DNA from: Fibrobacter sp. UWT2
GTDB lineage: Bacteria; Fibrobacterota; Fibrobacteria; Fibrobacterales; Fibrobacteraceae
Length of the DNA stretch: 50,597 nucleotides
Assembly: GCF_900142545.1 (NCBI RefSeq)
Contig: NZ_FRBF01000020.1
Span: 1-50,597 of the forward strand
Direction of reading: 5' to 3'
Numbering within the stretch: the first letter of the stretch is position 1; every line of letters begins with the position of its first letter. Of the stretch, positions 32,358-40,993 are shown in pieces. The position numbers and the translations under genes were made by a program. The notes beneath the pieces are model-generated. The model did no database searches, was not told the DNA's origin, and saw nothing but the letters and a program-made list of their open reading frames with translations.

Positions 32358-33791
32358 ATGAATATGAAGAAAACTTTTGCAATGGCTCTCGTGTCTGTAG
32401 CTTTTGCTATGGCGCAAGAACAGCCTGCCGCCGCTCCCGCTGAAACAGCAGCGCCTGCGGCTCAGCCCGCCGCCGTAGCGGCTCAAACCGCAGCCCCTGC
32501 CGAAGCGCAGCCTGCCGCTGAAGTTCAGCAACCTGCTCCGGAGGCCGCCTCCGCTGAAACTGCGGCACCCGTTGCTCAGCCTGCCGCCGAAGAAGCGCAG
32601 CCTGCTGAACAGCCGAAGCCCGCAGAACCTGCCGCAGCAGCCGAAGCGCCCGCCACTCCCGCCGCTACCGCGGCTCCTGTCGAAGTGGCTGCCGCTCCTG
32701 AAGCTGCACCGGAAGGTGTCGTCCGCAAGGGGCCGCCCAAGACGCCTTTTACCGTACTTCACGGCAATGCCTATAACCGTGTCGAAAACGAAGCCGCTGG
32801 CGACAACGTGAATACGCTGCTGAACAAAAGTTTGACCAAGATGGCCTTCAACAAGTTCTTCTACATTGAACCCTCTGGCGAAATGGGTGCATTCTCGCTG
32901 GGCGGCTTCTTTGGTGCAATGGATATTTCCGGTGAACTCGGTCGTGCTACGGCCGGTTACGCCACACCAGGCTTTGCTATCGAAGCTCGCGTAGGCTTAG
33001 GACAAATCAAGACTGAAACCAAGGGTGCCGACATCAAGGAAACAGTGGAAGGCGATGACTGGGGGCTTACGTTGTCCAAAACGCTCGGCGGCTATTCGTT
33101 GACCTTGGCCGGCGACTGGACTACATACGCCAAGGAAACGAATATTGATCCCAAGAGGGGCCCTGAAACGGAACAGCGCTACCGTGACCTGGATGCATCC
33201 TTGATTTTGACCAACGGCCCCTCTGCCCAGAAGCATTTCTGGGCTACTGGCGTGGCCTTTAGCCGTCACGAAGACGAAATGGAAGTCGACGGAACCCTGA
33301 TTGGCGATTCCCTGACGTCGAACGTGACGATTGTCCCGGTGTTCAATTATGGCTCTCCGGTGCTTCGTACCAGCTACGCCAACCTCTATATGGGTGTTAA
33401 CGTTGCTGTGCCGGTCACCATTTATGATAAGGCCGACATGCGCGACTCCGTTTCTGGCGAACTCAAGGAAGCTTCGCTCTTCACGGCAGGCTTGAGCCTC
33501 TCTCCCAACATTTTGGGCGAAGTCCTCCTGACCGAATCCGTGATGCTCTTTGGCGAAGCGAGCTACACCTGGGAAGCCTTCCGCTATATTGACAGCAAGA
33601 CCCCTTATGACGAAGTTGAAGTCAAGAAGAGCGTCGCTGACAAGGTGGACGCCTCCCTGGGCTTCCGCTACCAGTATAAGGATTGGGCTGCCTGCGAATT
33701 TGCCTTTGGCGATTCCTTCTTCACCGACACCAAGTCCATCTTCAACGGTGAAGGTGTGTTCGTAAACTTCGGCGCCTTCATCTACTTCTAG
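32358..33791 (+). CDS. Outer-membrane beta-barrel protein with Ala/Pro-rich linker
   Basis: A 477-aa exported protein. The signal peptide is residues 1-19 (cleavage AMA/Q). Residues 20-120 are almost only Ala, Pro, Glu and Gln in a loose repeat. Residues 125-477 alternate polar and hydrophobic residues in many beta strands and end in FVNFGAFIYF, a C-terminal Phe as expected for barrels inserted by BamA. No known porin family could be named with confidence. The linker may span the periplasm or contact the peptidoglycan. The ATG at 32358 follows ACGAGG; the strong promoter and biased codons suggest high expression. A terminator follows about 115 bp downstream. Confidence 0.75.
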   Translation: MNMKKTFAMALVSVAFAMAQEQPAAAPAETAAPAAQPAAVAAQTAAPAEAQPAAEVQQPAPEAASAETAAPVAQPAAEEAQPAEQPKPAEPAAAAEAPATPAATAAPVEVAAAPEAAPEGVVRKGPPKTPFTVLHGNAYNRVENEAAGDNVNTLLNKSLTKMAFNKFFYIEPSGEMGAFSLGGFFGAMDISGELGRATAGYATPGFAIEARVGLGQIKTETKGADIKETVEGDDWGLTLSKTLGGYSLTLAGDWTTYAKETNIDPKRGPETEQRYRDLDASLILTNGPSAQKHFWATGVAFSRHEDEMEVDGTLIGDSLTSNVTIVPVFNYGSPVLRTSYANLYMGVNVAVPVTIYDKADMRDSVSGELKEASLFTAGLSLSPNILGEVLLTESVMLFGEASYTWEAFRYIDSKTPYDEVEVKKSVADKVDASLGFRYQYKDWAACEFAFGDSFFTDTKSIFNGEGVFVNFGAFIYF

Positions 33792-33799
33792 CCGATGCT

Positions 33800-33871
33800 G
33801 TCATGCCGAACTCGATCCGGTATCAAGTCATGCCGGTCGCTCGCCTAGTCATGCCGAACTTGTTTCGGCAT
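33800..33871. repeat. Cluster of GTCATGCC palindromic repeats
   Basis: GTCATGCC occurs at 33800, 33827 and 33848. The third copy forms a perfect hairpin, ATGCCGAA (33851-33858) with TTCGGCAT (33864-33871); the first forms a weaker one. This looks like a dispersed extragenic palindromic element inserted between the outer-membrane protein gene and its terminator. Confidence 0.65.
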
Positions 33872-33907
33872 CAGCTTGCCTGATTGGAGCATTATTTTAC
33901 AGAAGGG

Positions 33908-33933
33908 GCCCTGCCGTATGGCGGGGCTTTTTT
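33908..33933 (+). terminator. Rho-independent terminator of the outer-membrane protein gene
   Basis: GCCCTGCC (33908-33915) pairs with GGCGGGGC (33920-33927), with one G-T pair and a four-base loop, followed by six T residues. It ends 17 bp before the next start codon. Confidence 0.88.
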
Positions 33934-33950
33934 CTATTTTTCAGCCCACT

Positions 33951-34838
33951 ATGGCAAAAATTCTCTTTAAAAAACAAATGTCTTCCGCGGTCTACATGTT
34001 CCGCGTCGAGGCCCCGCTGATCGCTCAAGAGCGTAAGGCCGGCCAGTTTATCATCCTCCAGACGAACAAGGATAACGGCGAACGCGTGCCTCTCACCATC
34101 GCCGATGCCGACACGACTGAAGGCTCTATCACCCTGATTTTCCAGACGGTTGGCAAGACCACCACCGAACTTTCCAAGTTCGAAGTCGGTGACGATATTC
34201 CCGTGCTCGTGGGCCCGCTCGGCTCTCCGACCCACATCGAGAATTTTGGCCACGTGGTTTGCGTGTGCGGTGGCGTGGGTATCGCCCCGATGCACCCGAT
34301 CGTTCAGGCCCTCAAGGCTGCAGGCAACAAGGTCACCATCATCATGGGTGCCCGTAACGAAAGCCTGTTCCTCATGAAGGACGAAATGACCGCTCTCGCC
34401 GACAACATCATCTTCATGACCGACGACGGTTCTTATGGCCGCAAGGGTCTCGTGACCGAACCGCTTAAGGAACTCTGCGAAGACACCAAGGGCAAGCCTG
34501 ACATGGTGATCGCTATCGGTCCTCCGATCATGATGAAGTTCTGCGCCCTCACCACCAAGCCCTACGGCGTGAAGACCGTGGTGAGCCTCAACAGCATCAT
34601 GGTGGACGGAACCGGCATGTGCGGTGGCTGCCGCGTGACTATCGGTGGCAAGACGAAGTTCGTCTGCGTCGATGGCCCGGAATTCGACGGTCACGAAGTC
34701 GACTGGAACAACATGCTCCAGCGTATGGGCGCTTTCAAGCCCCAGGAACAGGAATCTCTGCACCGCTTCGGTGCAAACGATGGCCACAAGTGCAACATTG
34801 ACAAGATGGCTGACGCAAAGGCCAAGGAGAGCAAGTAA
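33951..34838 (+). CDS. NfnA-type ferredoxin-NADP reductase subunit alpha
   Basis: A 295-aa flavoprotein subunit related to NfnA/SudB and dihydroorotate dehydrogenase electron-transfer subunits. It has an FAD-binding beta barrel (about 1-95), an NAD(P)-binding region (CVCGGVGIAPMHPIVQAL near 105), and a C-terminal [2Fe-2S] site (C224, C227, C239 in CGGC...FVC, with a nearby acidic residue as the possible fourth ligand). With the next gene it should form NfnAB, which couples NADH, NADPH and ferredoxin by electron bifurcation; a simpler NADPH-ferredoxin reductase is the alternative. The ATG at 33951 is where homology starts; no strong ribosome site is seen. Its stop overlaps the next start. Confidence 0.88.
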   Translation: MAKILFKKQMSSAVYMFRVEAPLIAQERKAGQFIILQTNKDNGERVPLTIADADTTEGSITLIFQTVGKTTTELSKFEVGDDIPVLVGPLGSPTHIENFGHVVCVCGGVGIAPMHPIVQALKAAGNKVTIIMGARNESLFLMKDEMTALADNIIFMTDDGSYGRKGLVTEPLKELCEDTKGKPDMVIAIGPPIMMKFCALTTKPYGVKTVVSLNSIMVDGTGMCGGCRVTIGGKTKFVCVDGPEFDGHEVDWNNMLQRMGAFKPQEQESLHRFGANDGHKCNIDKMADAKAKESK

Positions 34839-36337
34839 TGTCTGAACATTTGACTCGTGAACAGTTGGACGCCGCCGCCAAGGTGGAACTTGAAAAGATT
34901 AACGCCCTCCCGAAGCCGCTCAAGCCGAAGGACAAGAATGCCATTCCGGCTCAGCCGATGCCGCAGCTCGAACCGAGCTACCGCGCTCGCGTGATGGAAG
35001 AAGTGGCCCAGGGTTATACCGAAGCCCAGGCCATTGTTGAAGCTAACCGCTGCCTCGCTTGTAAGAACCAGCCTTGCGTGGAAAGCTGCCCGGTGCACAT
35101 CGACATCCCGGCCTTCATCGCCAAGATTGCTGAAGGTGACTTCAAGGCCGCTATCGCCAAGATTAAGGAAACCAGCTTGCTCCCGGCTATCTGCGGCCGC
35201 GTTTGCCCGCAGGAACGCCAGTGCCAGATGAACTGCACCATGGGCAAGATGCACAAGGACGTGAACCAGGCTGTGGCTATTGGCCGTCTGGAACGCTTTG
35301 CTGCCGACTATGAACGCAACAACGGTGGCGCCTCTGTGCCGGCCGTGAAGCCCGCTACCGGCAAGAAGGTGGCTGTGATCGGTTCCGGTCCTGCCGGCCT
35401 GGTTGTCGCTGCTGACGTTCGCCGCGAAGGCCACGACGTGACCATCTTCGAAGCTTTCCACAAGCTCGGTGGTGTGGTCCGCTATGGTATTCCTGAATTC
35501 CGTCTTCCGAAGAAGATCGTGGACAATGAAATTGAATCCCTTGCTGCCATGGGCGTGAAGTTTGAGACAAATTTTGTCATCGGCCGTACCCGTAAGCTCA
35601 AGGACCTCATTGAAAAGGATGGCTTCGATGCCGTGTTTGTCGGTACCGGTGCAGGCCTCCCGCTCTTCATGAACATCGAAGGTGAAAACCTGGTCGGTGT
35701 GTTCGCCGCTAACGAATACCTGACCCGCGCTAACCTCATGCGCGCCTACGACAAGGAACATGCCGATACTCCGATGTGGCCCGGTAAGAACGTGGTCGTT
35801 CTCGGTGGTGGTAACGTCGCTATGGACGCTGCCCGTATGGCTCTCCGTCTCGGTGCCGAAAAGGTCCGTATCATTTACCGCCGCAGCATGAACGAACTCC
35901 CGGCCCGTAAGGAAGAAGTTCTCCATGCTCAGGAAGAGGGTGTCGAATTCTGCGTTCTGCAGAACCCGGCCAAGATCCTTGGCGACGAAGCCGGCCACGT
36001 GCGCGGCATGCTCGTCGACAAGTACGAACTCGGCGAACCCGATGAAAAGGGCCGTCCGCGTCCGGTCAAGGTCGAAGGTGCAAGCTTCGAAATCGAATGC
36101 GACACCGTGCTCGTTGCTATCGGTAACGGTTCCAACCCGCTTATCAGCAACACCACGCCGGAACTCTCTGTCGACAAGAAGGGTCACATCCTTCTCGAAG
36201 ATGCTGCTGCCAACAAGACCTTTATGGAAAAGGTCTACGCCGGTGGCGACATCGTGCTCGGCGCTGCAACTGTGATCCTCGCCATGGGCGAAGGTCGTCG
36301 TGCTGCTGCCGGCATCAACGAATTCCTGAAGAAGTAA
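34838..36337 (+). CDS. NfnB/glutamate synthase small-subunit-like oxidoreductase
   Basis: A 499-aa protein of the GltD/NfnB family. The N-terminal part has two Cys clusters for [4Fe-4S] centres (CLACKNQPCVESCP near 69 and CGRVCPQERQCQMNC near 119). An FAD site (VIGSGPAGLVVAADV near 179) and an NADPH site (VVLGGGNVAMDAARMA near 318) follow. A glutamate synthase large subunit is not nearby, whereas the NfnA-like gene overlaps by one base (TAATG), so an NfnAB complex is preferred over glutamate synthase. Such a complex balances NADH, NADPH and ferredoxin pools in a fermenting cell. Codon bias is strong, suggesting high expression. A terminator follows. Confidence 0.9.
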   Translation: MSEHLTREQLDAAAKVELEKINALPKPLKPKDKNAIPAQPMPQLEPSYRARVMEEVAQGYTEAQAIVEANRCLACKNQPCVESCPVHIDIPAFIAKIAEGDFKAAIAKIKETSLLPAICGRVCPQERQCQMNCTMGKMHKDVNQAVAIGRLERFAADYERNNGGASVPAVKPATGKKVAVIGSGPAGLVVAADVRREGHDVTIFEAFHKLGGVVRYGIPEFRLPKKIVDNEIESLAAMGVKFETNFVIGRTRKLKDLIEKDGFDAVFVGTGAGLPLFMNIEGENLVGVFAANEYLTRANLMRAYDKEHADTPMWPGKNVVVLGGGNVAMDAARMALRLGAEKVRIIYRRSMNELPARKEEVLHAQEEGVEFCVLQNPAKILGDEAGHVRGMLVDKYELGEPDEKGRPRPVKVEGASFEIECDTVLVAIGNGSNPLISNTTPELSVDKKGHILLEDAAANKTFMEKVYAGGDIVLGAATVILAMGEGRRAAAGINEFLKK

Positions 36338-36359
36338 TCAATTACTTCGGCTGAAAACA

Positions 36360-36390
36360 ACCCCGACTCTTTGCGAGCCGGGGTGTTTTT
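36360..36390 (+). terminator. Rho-independent terminator of the nfnAB-like operon
   Basis: ACCCCG-A-CTC (36360-36369) pairs with GAG-C-CGGGGT (36375-36384) with one internal mismatch and a five-base loop, followed by a T-run (36386-36391). Confidence 0.9.
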
Positions 36391-36430
36391 TATGGGTATT
36401 AAACCTCGCATCCAAGTTAAAAAATATAAA

Positions 36431-36613
36431 TTGACAGATTTTCAACACTTTTCTAAACATATACTTGTTCGTTCAATGCATATATATGTAAATTACTATG
36501 TATAGATATTGTTTTGTGGTATAGTAATGATTTTGAATCACGAGTTTTTTGTGTTACGCGAAGAATCTTCAGCTGTTGAAGGGCTGGGGACGAGCGGGAT
36601 TTGAGGTGACAAT
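36431..36613 (+). promoter_or_regulatory. Promoter and leader of the exopolysaccharide operon
   Basis: An AT-rich gap separates the terminator from the first polysaccharide gene. TTGACA (36431-36436) with TAAACA (36454-36459) at 17 bp is the best promoter; TATAGT at 36520-36525 is an alternative -10. A small hairpin CTTCA/TGAAG (near 36569-36583) lies in the leader, followed by a G-rich stretch. No ops (GGCGGTAG) element was found. GAGGTGA is the ribosome site of the first gene. Confidence 0.45.
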
Positions 36614-37363
36614 ATGTGCCGCATCAAGTTTATGAACACCGAAATTGATAACCTGACAATGACGGAAACATTGTTGGCTATAGATGAATTGATTCAAAAA
36701 AACAAGAATGCTTATGTAGTTACGCCGAATGTCGATCACATTGTTAAGCTGGAAAAGAATGAAGATTTGAAAAATGCATATTCTGAAGCAGATTTGATAT
36801 TGACTGACGGCAAACCCCTAGTTTGGGCTTCTAGGTTGTATCGTAATCCTATTAAGGAAAAAATTTCCGGGTCAGATCTTTTCCCGGAACTTTGCAAGCT
36901 TGCAGCAGAAAAGCATTATTCCATGTTCTTTTTGGGAGCCAAAGAGGGCGTTGCAGCAAGAGCTGCAGAAAATCTAAAAATCCAGTATCCTGGTTTGGAT
37001 GTGGTTGGATGCTATGCTCCGCCTTGGGGTTTTGAGAATGATTCTGCAGAACTTGATAGAATTGAAAAAATGATCAAGGATGCAAATCCTCATATTTTGA
37101 TTTTGGCTCTTGGATGTCCTAAACAGGAAATTTTTGCGCATCAGTTCCGTAACCGTTTTAATGTGCCGGTGTCCTTGTGTCTTGGGGCAACGCTTGATTT
37201 TTCGGCGGGCAATGTGAAACGTGCTCCACGCTGGATGGCAAATGTTGGCTTGGAATGGCTGTACAGATTGTGTCAAGAACCCAAGCGTATGTTCAAACGC
37301 TATGTACTTGAAGACTGGAAATTCGCTGGATTGTTGTTTAAATATTGGGGAGATGCCTCGTGA
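36614..37363 (+). CDS. WecG/TagA/CpsF-family glycosyltransferase
   Basis: A 249-aa GT26-family enzyme. Typical segments are VVTPNVDHIVKLEKN near 35-50, ADLILTDGKPLVWASR near 59, FFLGAKEGVAARAAENL near 100 and LALGCPKQEIFAHQFR near 155. WecG/TagA proteins transfer ManNAc, ManNAcA or another sugar to a lipid-linked first sugar, so this enzyme probably adds the second residue of the repeat unit on the cytoplasmic side of the membrane. The initiating phosphoglycosyltransferase is not in the window. The ATG follows GAGGTGA. Its stop overlaps the GTG of ugd by three bases. Confidence 0.92.
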   Translation: MCRIKFMNTEIDNLTMTETLLAIDELIQKNKNAYVVTPNVDHIVKLEKNEDLKNAYSEADLILTDGKPLVWASRLYRNPIKEKISGSDLFPELCKLAAEKHYSMFFLGAKEGVAARAAENLKIQYPGLDVVGCYAPPWGFENDSAELDRIEKMIKDANPHILILALGCPKQEIFAHQFRNRFNVPVSLCLGATLDFSAGNVKRAPRWMANVGLEWLYRLCQEPKRMFKRYVLEDWKFAGLLFKYWGDAS

Positions 37364-38688
37364 ATATTGCGATCGTAGGAACTGGTTATGTTGGTCTTGT
37401 GAGTGGAACTTGCTTTGCAGAAATGGGTGTAGACGTCACATGTGTTGATGTGAACCAAGCAAAGATTGATTCTCTCCAAAAGGGCGAGATTCCTATTTAT
37501 GAACCGGGCCTTGATGAAATGGTTCTCAGAAACCAGCGGGAGGGCCGCCTGCATTTCACGACAGATCTTGCCAGCGTCCTCGATAGTGTAGAAATGGTCT
37601 TTAGCGCTGTAGGTACGCCTCCGGATGAAGATGGTTCTGCAGACTTGCAGTATGTGTTGGCTGTGGCTCGTACATTTGGCCAGAATATCAAGAAATATAC
37701 TGTTCTAGTCACTAAATCTACCGTTCCTGTGGGAACGGCGAAGAAGGTCAAGGCGGCTATTCAGGAAGAACTGGATAAGCGCGGTGTCAAGATTCCGTTT
37801 GACGTGGCAAGCAACCCGGAATTCTTGAAGGAAGGCTCAGCCATTACGGATTTCATGAAACCCGACCGTGTCGTGGTGGGTGTGGAAAGTGAACGGGCTA
37901 AGGAACTCATGACCCGCTTGTACCGCCCGATGATGCTCAACAACTTCCGTGTCATCTTTACCGACATTCCTAGTGCAGAAATGATCAAGTATGCAGCGAA
38001 TAGCATGCTTGCAACTCGTATCAGCTTCATGAACGATATCGCGAATCTCTGCGAACTGGTTGGGGCCGATGTGAATATGGTCCGTCACGGTATTGGCAGC
38101 GATTCCCGAATCGGTAGCAAGTTCCTGTACCCCGGTTGCGGATACGGTGGAAGCTGCTTCCCCAAGGATGTGAAGGCTCTCATCAAGACCGCCGAAAAGA
38201 ACGGCTACAAGATGGGCGTGCTCAAAGCCGTAGAAGAAGTGAACGAATTCCAGAAGACCGTTCTCTTCAAAAAGCTCTGTAAACATATGGGTGGTGAACA
38301 GAACCTGAGGGGCAAGACTATTGCCATGTGGGGGCTCGCCTTCAAACCTGAAACCGATGACATGCGCGAAGCAACCGCGTTGGTACTCATCGACTTGTTG
38401 ACAAAGGCAGGAGCGACCGTTCGCGTCTATGATCCGGTTGCCATGAATGAATGTAAGCGCCGTGTAGGCGACATCGTCACTTATTGTAACGACATGTACG
38501 ATGCGTTGCTCGATGCCGATGCACTTTTGCTCGTCACTGAATGGAAACTGTTCCGTATGCCGAGTTTCGGCGTGATGAAAAAGTCCATGAAGAACGCCCT
38601 TATCATCGATGGCCGTAATATTTACGATGCCAAGGAAGTCGGTGAATATGGGTTTGTTTATGATGCAATAGGATGTTTTCGTTGTTAA
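37360..38688 (+). CDS. ugd: UDP-glucose 6-dehydrogenase
   Basis: A 442-aa UDP-glucose/GDP-mannose dehydrogenase. It has an NAD site GTGYVGLVSGTCFAEMG near residue 7, STVPVGTA near 125, NPEFLKEGSAITDF near 151 and the catalytic Cys near 266 in GYGGSCFPKD. It oxidises a nucleotide sugar, most likely UDP-glucose to UDP-glucuronate, giving an acidic sugar whose carboxylate could be a target for the ATP-grasp enzymes of the cluster. The start is the GTG at 37360, after GGGGAG; it overlaps the wecG-like stop. Codon use is closer to the core genes than in the rest of the operon. Confidence 0.93.
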   Translation: MNIAIVGTGYVGLVSGTCFAEMGVDVTCVDVNQAKIDSLQKGEIPIYEPGLDEMVLRNQREGRLHFTTDLASVLDSVEMVFSAVGTPPDEDGSADLQYVLAVARTFGQNIKKYTVLVTKSTVPVGTAKKVKAAIQEELDKRGVKIPFDVASNPEFLKEGSAITDFMKPDRVVVGVESERAKELMTRLYRPMMLNNFRVIFTDIPSAEMIKYAANSMLATRISFMNDIANLCELVGADVNMVRHGIGSDSRIGSKFLYPGCGYGGSCFPKDVKALIKTAEKNGYKMGVLKAVEEVNEFQKTVLFKKLCKHMGGEQNLRGKTIAMWGLAFKPETDDMREATALVLIDLLTKAGATVRVYDPVAMNECKRRVGDIVTYCNDMYDALLDADALLLVTEWKLFRMPSFGVMKKSMKNALIIDGRNIYDAKEVGEYGFVYDAIGCFRC

Positions 38689-38703
38689 AAAGGTTACTCC
38701 GCC

Positions 38704-39786
38704 TTGAGTAGTGTATTGATATTGATGCCGCTCCTTTTTGCTGGAGGTTCCGAAAAGCAGGTCCGATTAATAGCGCAGGGGCTTGCCAAGAAGGGACTTC
38801 CTGTCACATTGTTGATAGAGAACGGTGTTGCTGAAGATTACAAGTCCTTTATTGACGAAAATAAAAATATTGATTTTGTCTTTTTGAAGGGAAAAATCAA
38901 TAACGAAGAAGATAAAACAGTTCTAAAAAAAATCCTTGCTTTGGCTAGAATTTGGTGCTGGCTCTTGCGTCACTGTAGCAGGAAAACTTATTCCTGGGTG
39001 ATGTTTACGAATTTGACCGGCTTGTTTTGCGTTCCTTTCGTGAAAATTAGGGGATCGAAAGTCCTGTTCAATGAGAGAAACGCGGGTGCCAAAATGTGTA
39101 ACAGCAAGGTAAAACGCGTCCTGTTGAACCTGTGTACGAAAATTGTTGCCAATTCCCGAAATGCTTCTGCGATTCTTTCCGAAACTTTGCATAGGAACGT
39201 GGAATGTATTAATAATGGGGTCTCCGTTGACCGCTTGCCTGGCAATACAAAATCTTTAGGTTACATCTTAGTGCCTGCAAGAGTGACATCGATAAAGAAT
39301 CAGATGGTTGTATTGAAGTCCATGCTTCACTTTGCTCCTGAGCAAAGGCCCAAGGTTGTATTTGCGGGCGTACAGAATGATTCCACTTACCAGAATCAAT
39401 TGGATTCGTTTATTGATTCACATGGATTGCGTGAGTGTGTGGAATTTGTAGGCTATGCTTCTAATATAGCGCAGTATTATAGCGAAGCTGGAATCGTCAT
39501 TTTGCCATCGTATGAAGAAGGAACTCCAAACGTATTGTTGGAGTCCTATGCAATGAAGGCTTTCTGCTTGGCATCAGACATCGTGATGAACCGTGATGTT
39601 TGCATGAATGACAAGATTCTTTTTTCTCCTGATGACGATGAATCCCTGAGTCAACGGATTACTTGGGCTTTTGGATTGTCCGATGAAGAAAAACAGGTGA
39701 TTTTGGATAAGAACTTCGATTTTGTTATGAAAAATTATTCTATAGAAGTAATGCAAGATCGTTATTACGCTCTATTTTCGGCATAG
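38704..39786 (+). CDS. GT4-type glycosyltransferase
   Basis: A 360-aa GT-B-fold glycosyltransferase. The N-terminal acceptor domain begins LILMPLLFAGGSEKQVRLI. The donor domain has SLGYILVPARVTSIKNQ near 193, CVEFVGYASNIAQYYSEAGIVILPSYEEGTPNVLLESYAMK near 240-280, containing the E-x7-E motif for the nucleotide sugar. It should add one sugar to the lipid-linked repeat unit. The start is a TTG at 38704; an AAGG lies upstream at a longer than usual distance, so the start is less certain. Confidence 0.88.
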   Translation: MSSVLILMPLLFAGGSEKQVRLIAQGLAKKGLPVTLLIENGVAEDYKSFIDENKNIDFVFLKGKINNEEDKTVLKKILALARIWCWLLRHCSRKTYSWVMFTNLTGLFCVPFVKIRGSKVLFNERNAGAKMCNSKVKRVLLNLCTKIVANSRNASAILSETLHRNVECINNGVSVDRLPGNTKSLGYILVPARVTSIKNQMVVLKSMLHFAPEQRPKVVFAGVQNDSTYQNQLDSFIDSHGLRECVEFVGYASNIAQYYSEAGIVILPSYEEGTPNVLLESYAMKAFCLASDIVMNRDVCMNDKILFSPDDDESLSQRITWAFGLSDEEKQVILDKNFDFVMKNYSIEVMQDRYYALFSA

Positions 39787-39799
39787 TTGGATTGGCTGT

Positions 39800-40975
39800 A
39801 TGAAGAATGTGATGATATTATCAAAGGCTTTAACCTTCGGAGGTGCTGAACGTGCTGCGGCCGCATTGGCTGGTTATATGGCGAAAGAGTGTAATTGCAT
39901 TTTAGTCGTAATAGATGATGAAAATAAGACCTACGAGAGCGACGCTAAAATAATTACGCTTAAACAATCCGTTGTCAATAAAGGGCGCGGGCTGACCTTG
40001 CTAATGTGGTTTGTAAAGCTATTTTTTAAGGTCAGAAAAATTCGTCGTGAATATGAAATTGACGAATGCATTAGTTTCTTGACGGAACCGGATTTAATCA
40101 ATATTTTAACCGGCTCGAAAAAATCCAAGTCAACGATATCTGTGAGAAATTTGAGATCTGCAGTGGTAAAAGGCAAAATCAAGAGGCTGCGAGATAAATG
40201 GCTGTTTAAAAAAGCTAATCGAATTGTAGCCACGTCTAAAATGGTTAAAGACGATTTGATTAAAGTATTTGGTGCTGATGAATCAAAAATTGAAATTGTC
40301 TATAATATTTGCGATCAAAAGCGTATTCTAAATGCCGCACAAGAAGATTGCCTTACGGATGAAGAAAAAAAGTTTTTTGGAACAGGAGATGTTGTTATTA
40401 CCACGGGTCGATTGACAGGTCAGAAAGGACATTGGCATTTGATTCGTGCGTTCTCCGCTGTCGTAAAAGAGCATCCGAATGCGAAATTGGCAATTCTTGG
40501 ACAAGGCGAATTGAATGATTATTTGCAGAAACTTATAGATGACTATTCATTGACCGATTCCGTTCGTATTTTGGGATTCAAGAAAAATCCCTATGCATAT
40601 TTGAATAAAGCGAAAATTTTTGCGTTCAGTTCCTTCTTTGAAGGTTGCCCGAATGCTATTTTGGAGGCTTATGCGGTTGGACTTCCCGTTGTGACGACAG
40701 ATGGCGTAGGGATACGTGAAATTGTTGCTCCCGAAACCCACTATGCGAAAAAAACTGATTGTTTGGAGCACTGCAGTTATGGCGTGTTGACTCCAGTCTG
40801 TGATGGCGAAAAATATGATGCGGGTAAACCTTTGACTCAAGCCGAAGTAGAAATGAAAAAGGGTATTTCGCTGCTTTTGGAAGACAGAGAGTGCCTTGAA
40901 CATTACAAGCAGGCTTCGGAAGAAAGAATAGGTTTCTTTACAAAAAAATCGATTTTAGGAATGTGGATCCGATAG
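39800..40975 (+). CDS. GT4-type glycosyltransferase
   Basis: A 391-aa GT-B-fold enzyme with FGGAERAAAALAGYM at the start, SVRNLRSAVVKGKIKRLRD in the acceptor domain, TTGRLTGQKGHWHLIRAF near 200 and FFEGCPNAILEAYAVGLPVVTTDGVG near 275-300, which holds the E-x7-E motif. The order of segments is that of GalNAc or glucosyl transferases such as PglJ/EpsF, but the sugar cannot be named. The C-terminal part is longer than in its neighbour (an insertion near 310-340, CLEHCSYGVLTPVCDGEKYDAG). It lies 13 bp after the preceding gene. Confidence 0.9.
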   Translation: MKNVMILSKALTFGGAERAAAALAGYMAKECNCILVVIDDENKTYESDAKIITLKQSVVNKGRGLTLLMWFVKLFFKVRKIRREYEIDECISFLTEPDLINILTGSKKSKSTISVRNLRSAVVKGKIKRLRDKWLFKKANRIVATSKMVKDDLIKVFGADESKIEIVYNICDQKRILNAAQEDCLTDEEKKFFGTGDVVITTGRLTGQKGHWHLIRAFSAVVKEHPNAKLAILGQGELNDYLQKLIDDYSLTDSVRILGFKKNPYAYLNKAKIFAFSSFFEGCPNAILEAYAVGLPVVTTDGVGIREIVAPETHYAKKTDCLEHCSYGVLTPVCDGEKYDAGKPLTQAEVEMKKGISLLLEDRECLEHYKQASEERIGFFTKKSILGMWIR

Positions 40976-40993
40976 CGGAATGATGGCTGTAAA

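Noticed and set aside
34691-36187. Minus-strand frame of 498 codons opposite the NfnB-like gene
   Set aside because: Shadow caused by strong codon bias of a highly expressed gene; the plus strand has all iron-sulfur and dinucleotide motifs.
34838-36337. Glutamate synthase small subunit (gltD)
   Set aside because: No large subunit is adjacent, and the overlapping upstream gene is an NfnA-type subunit, so an NfnAB-like complex is the better reading.
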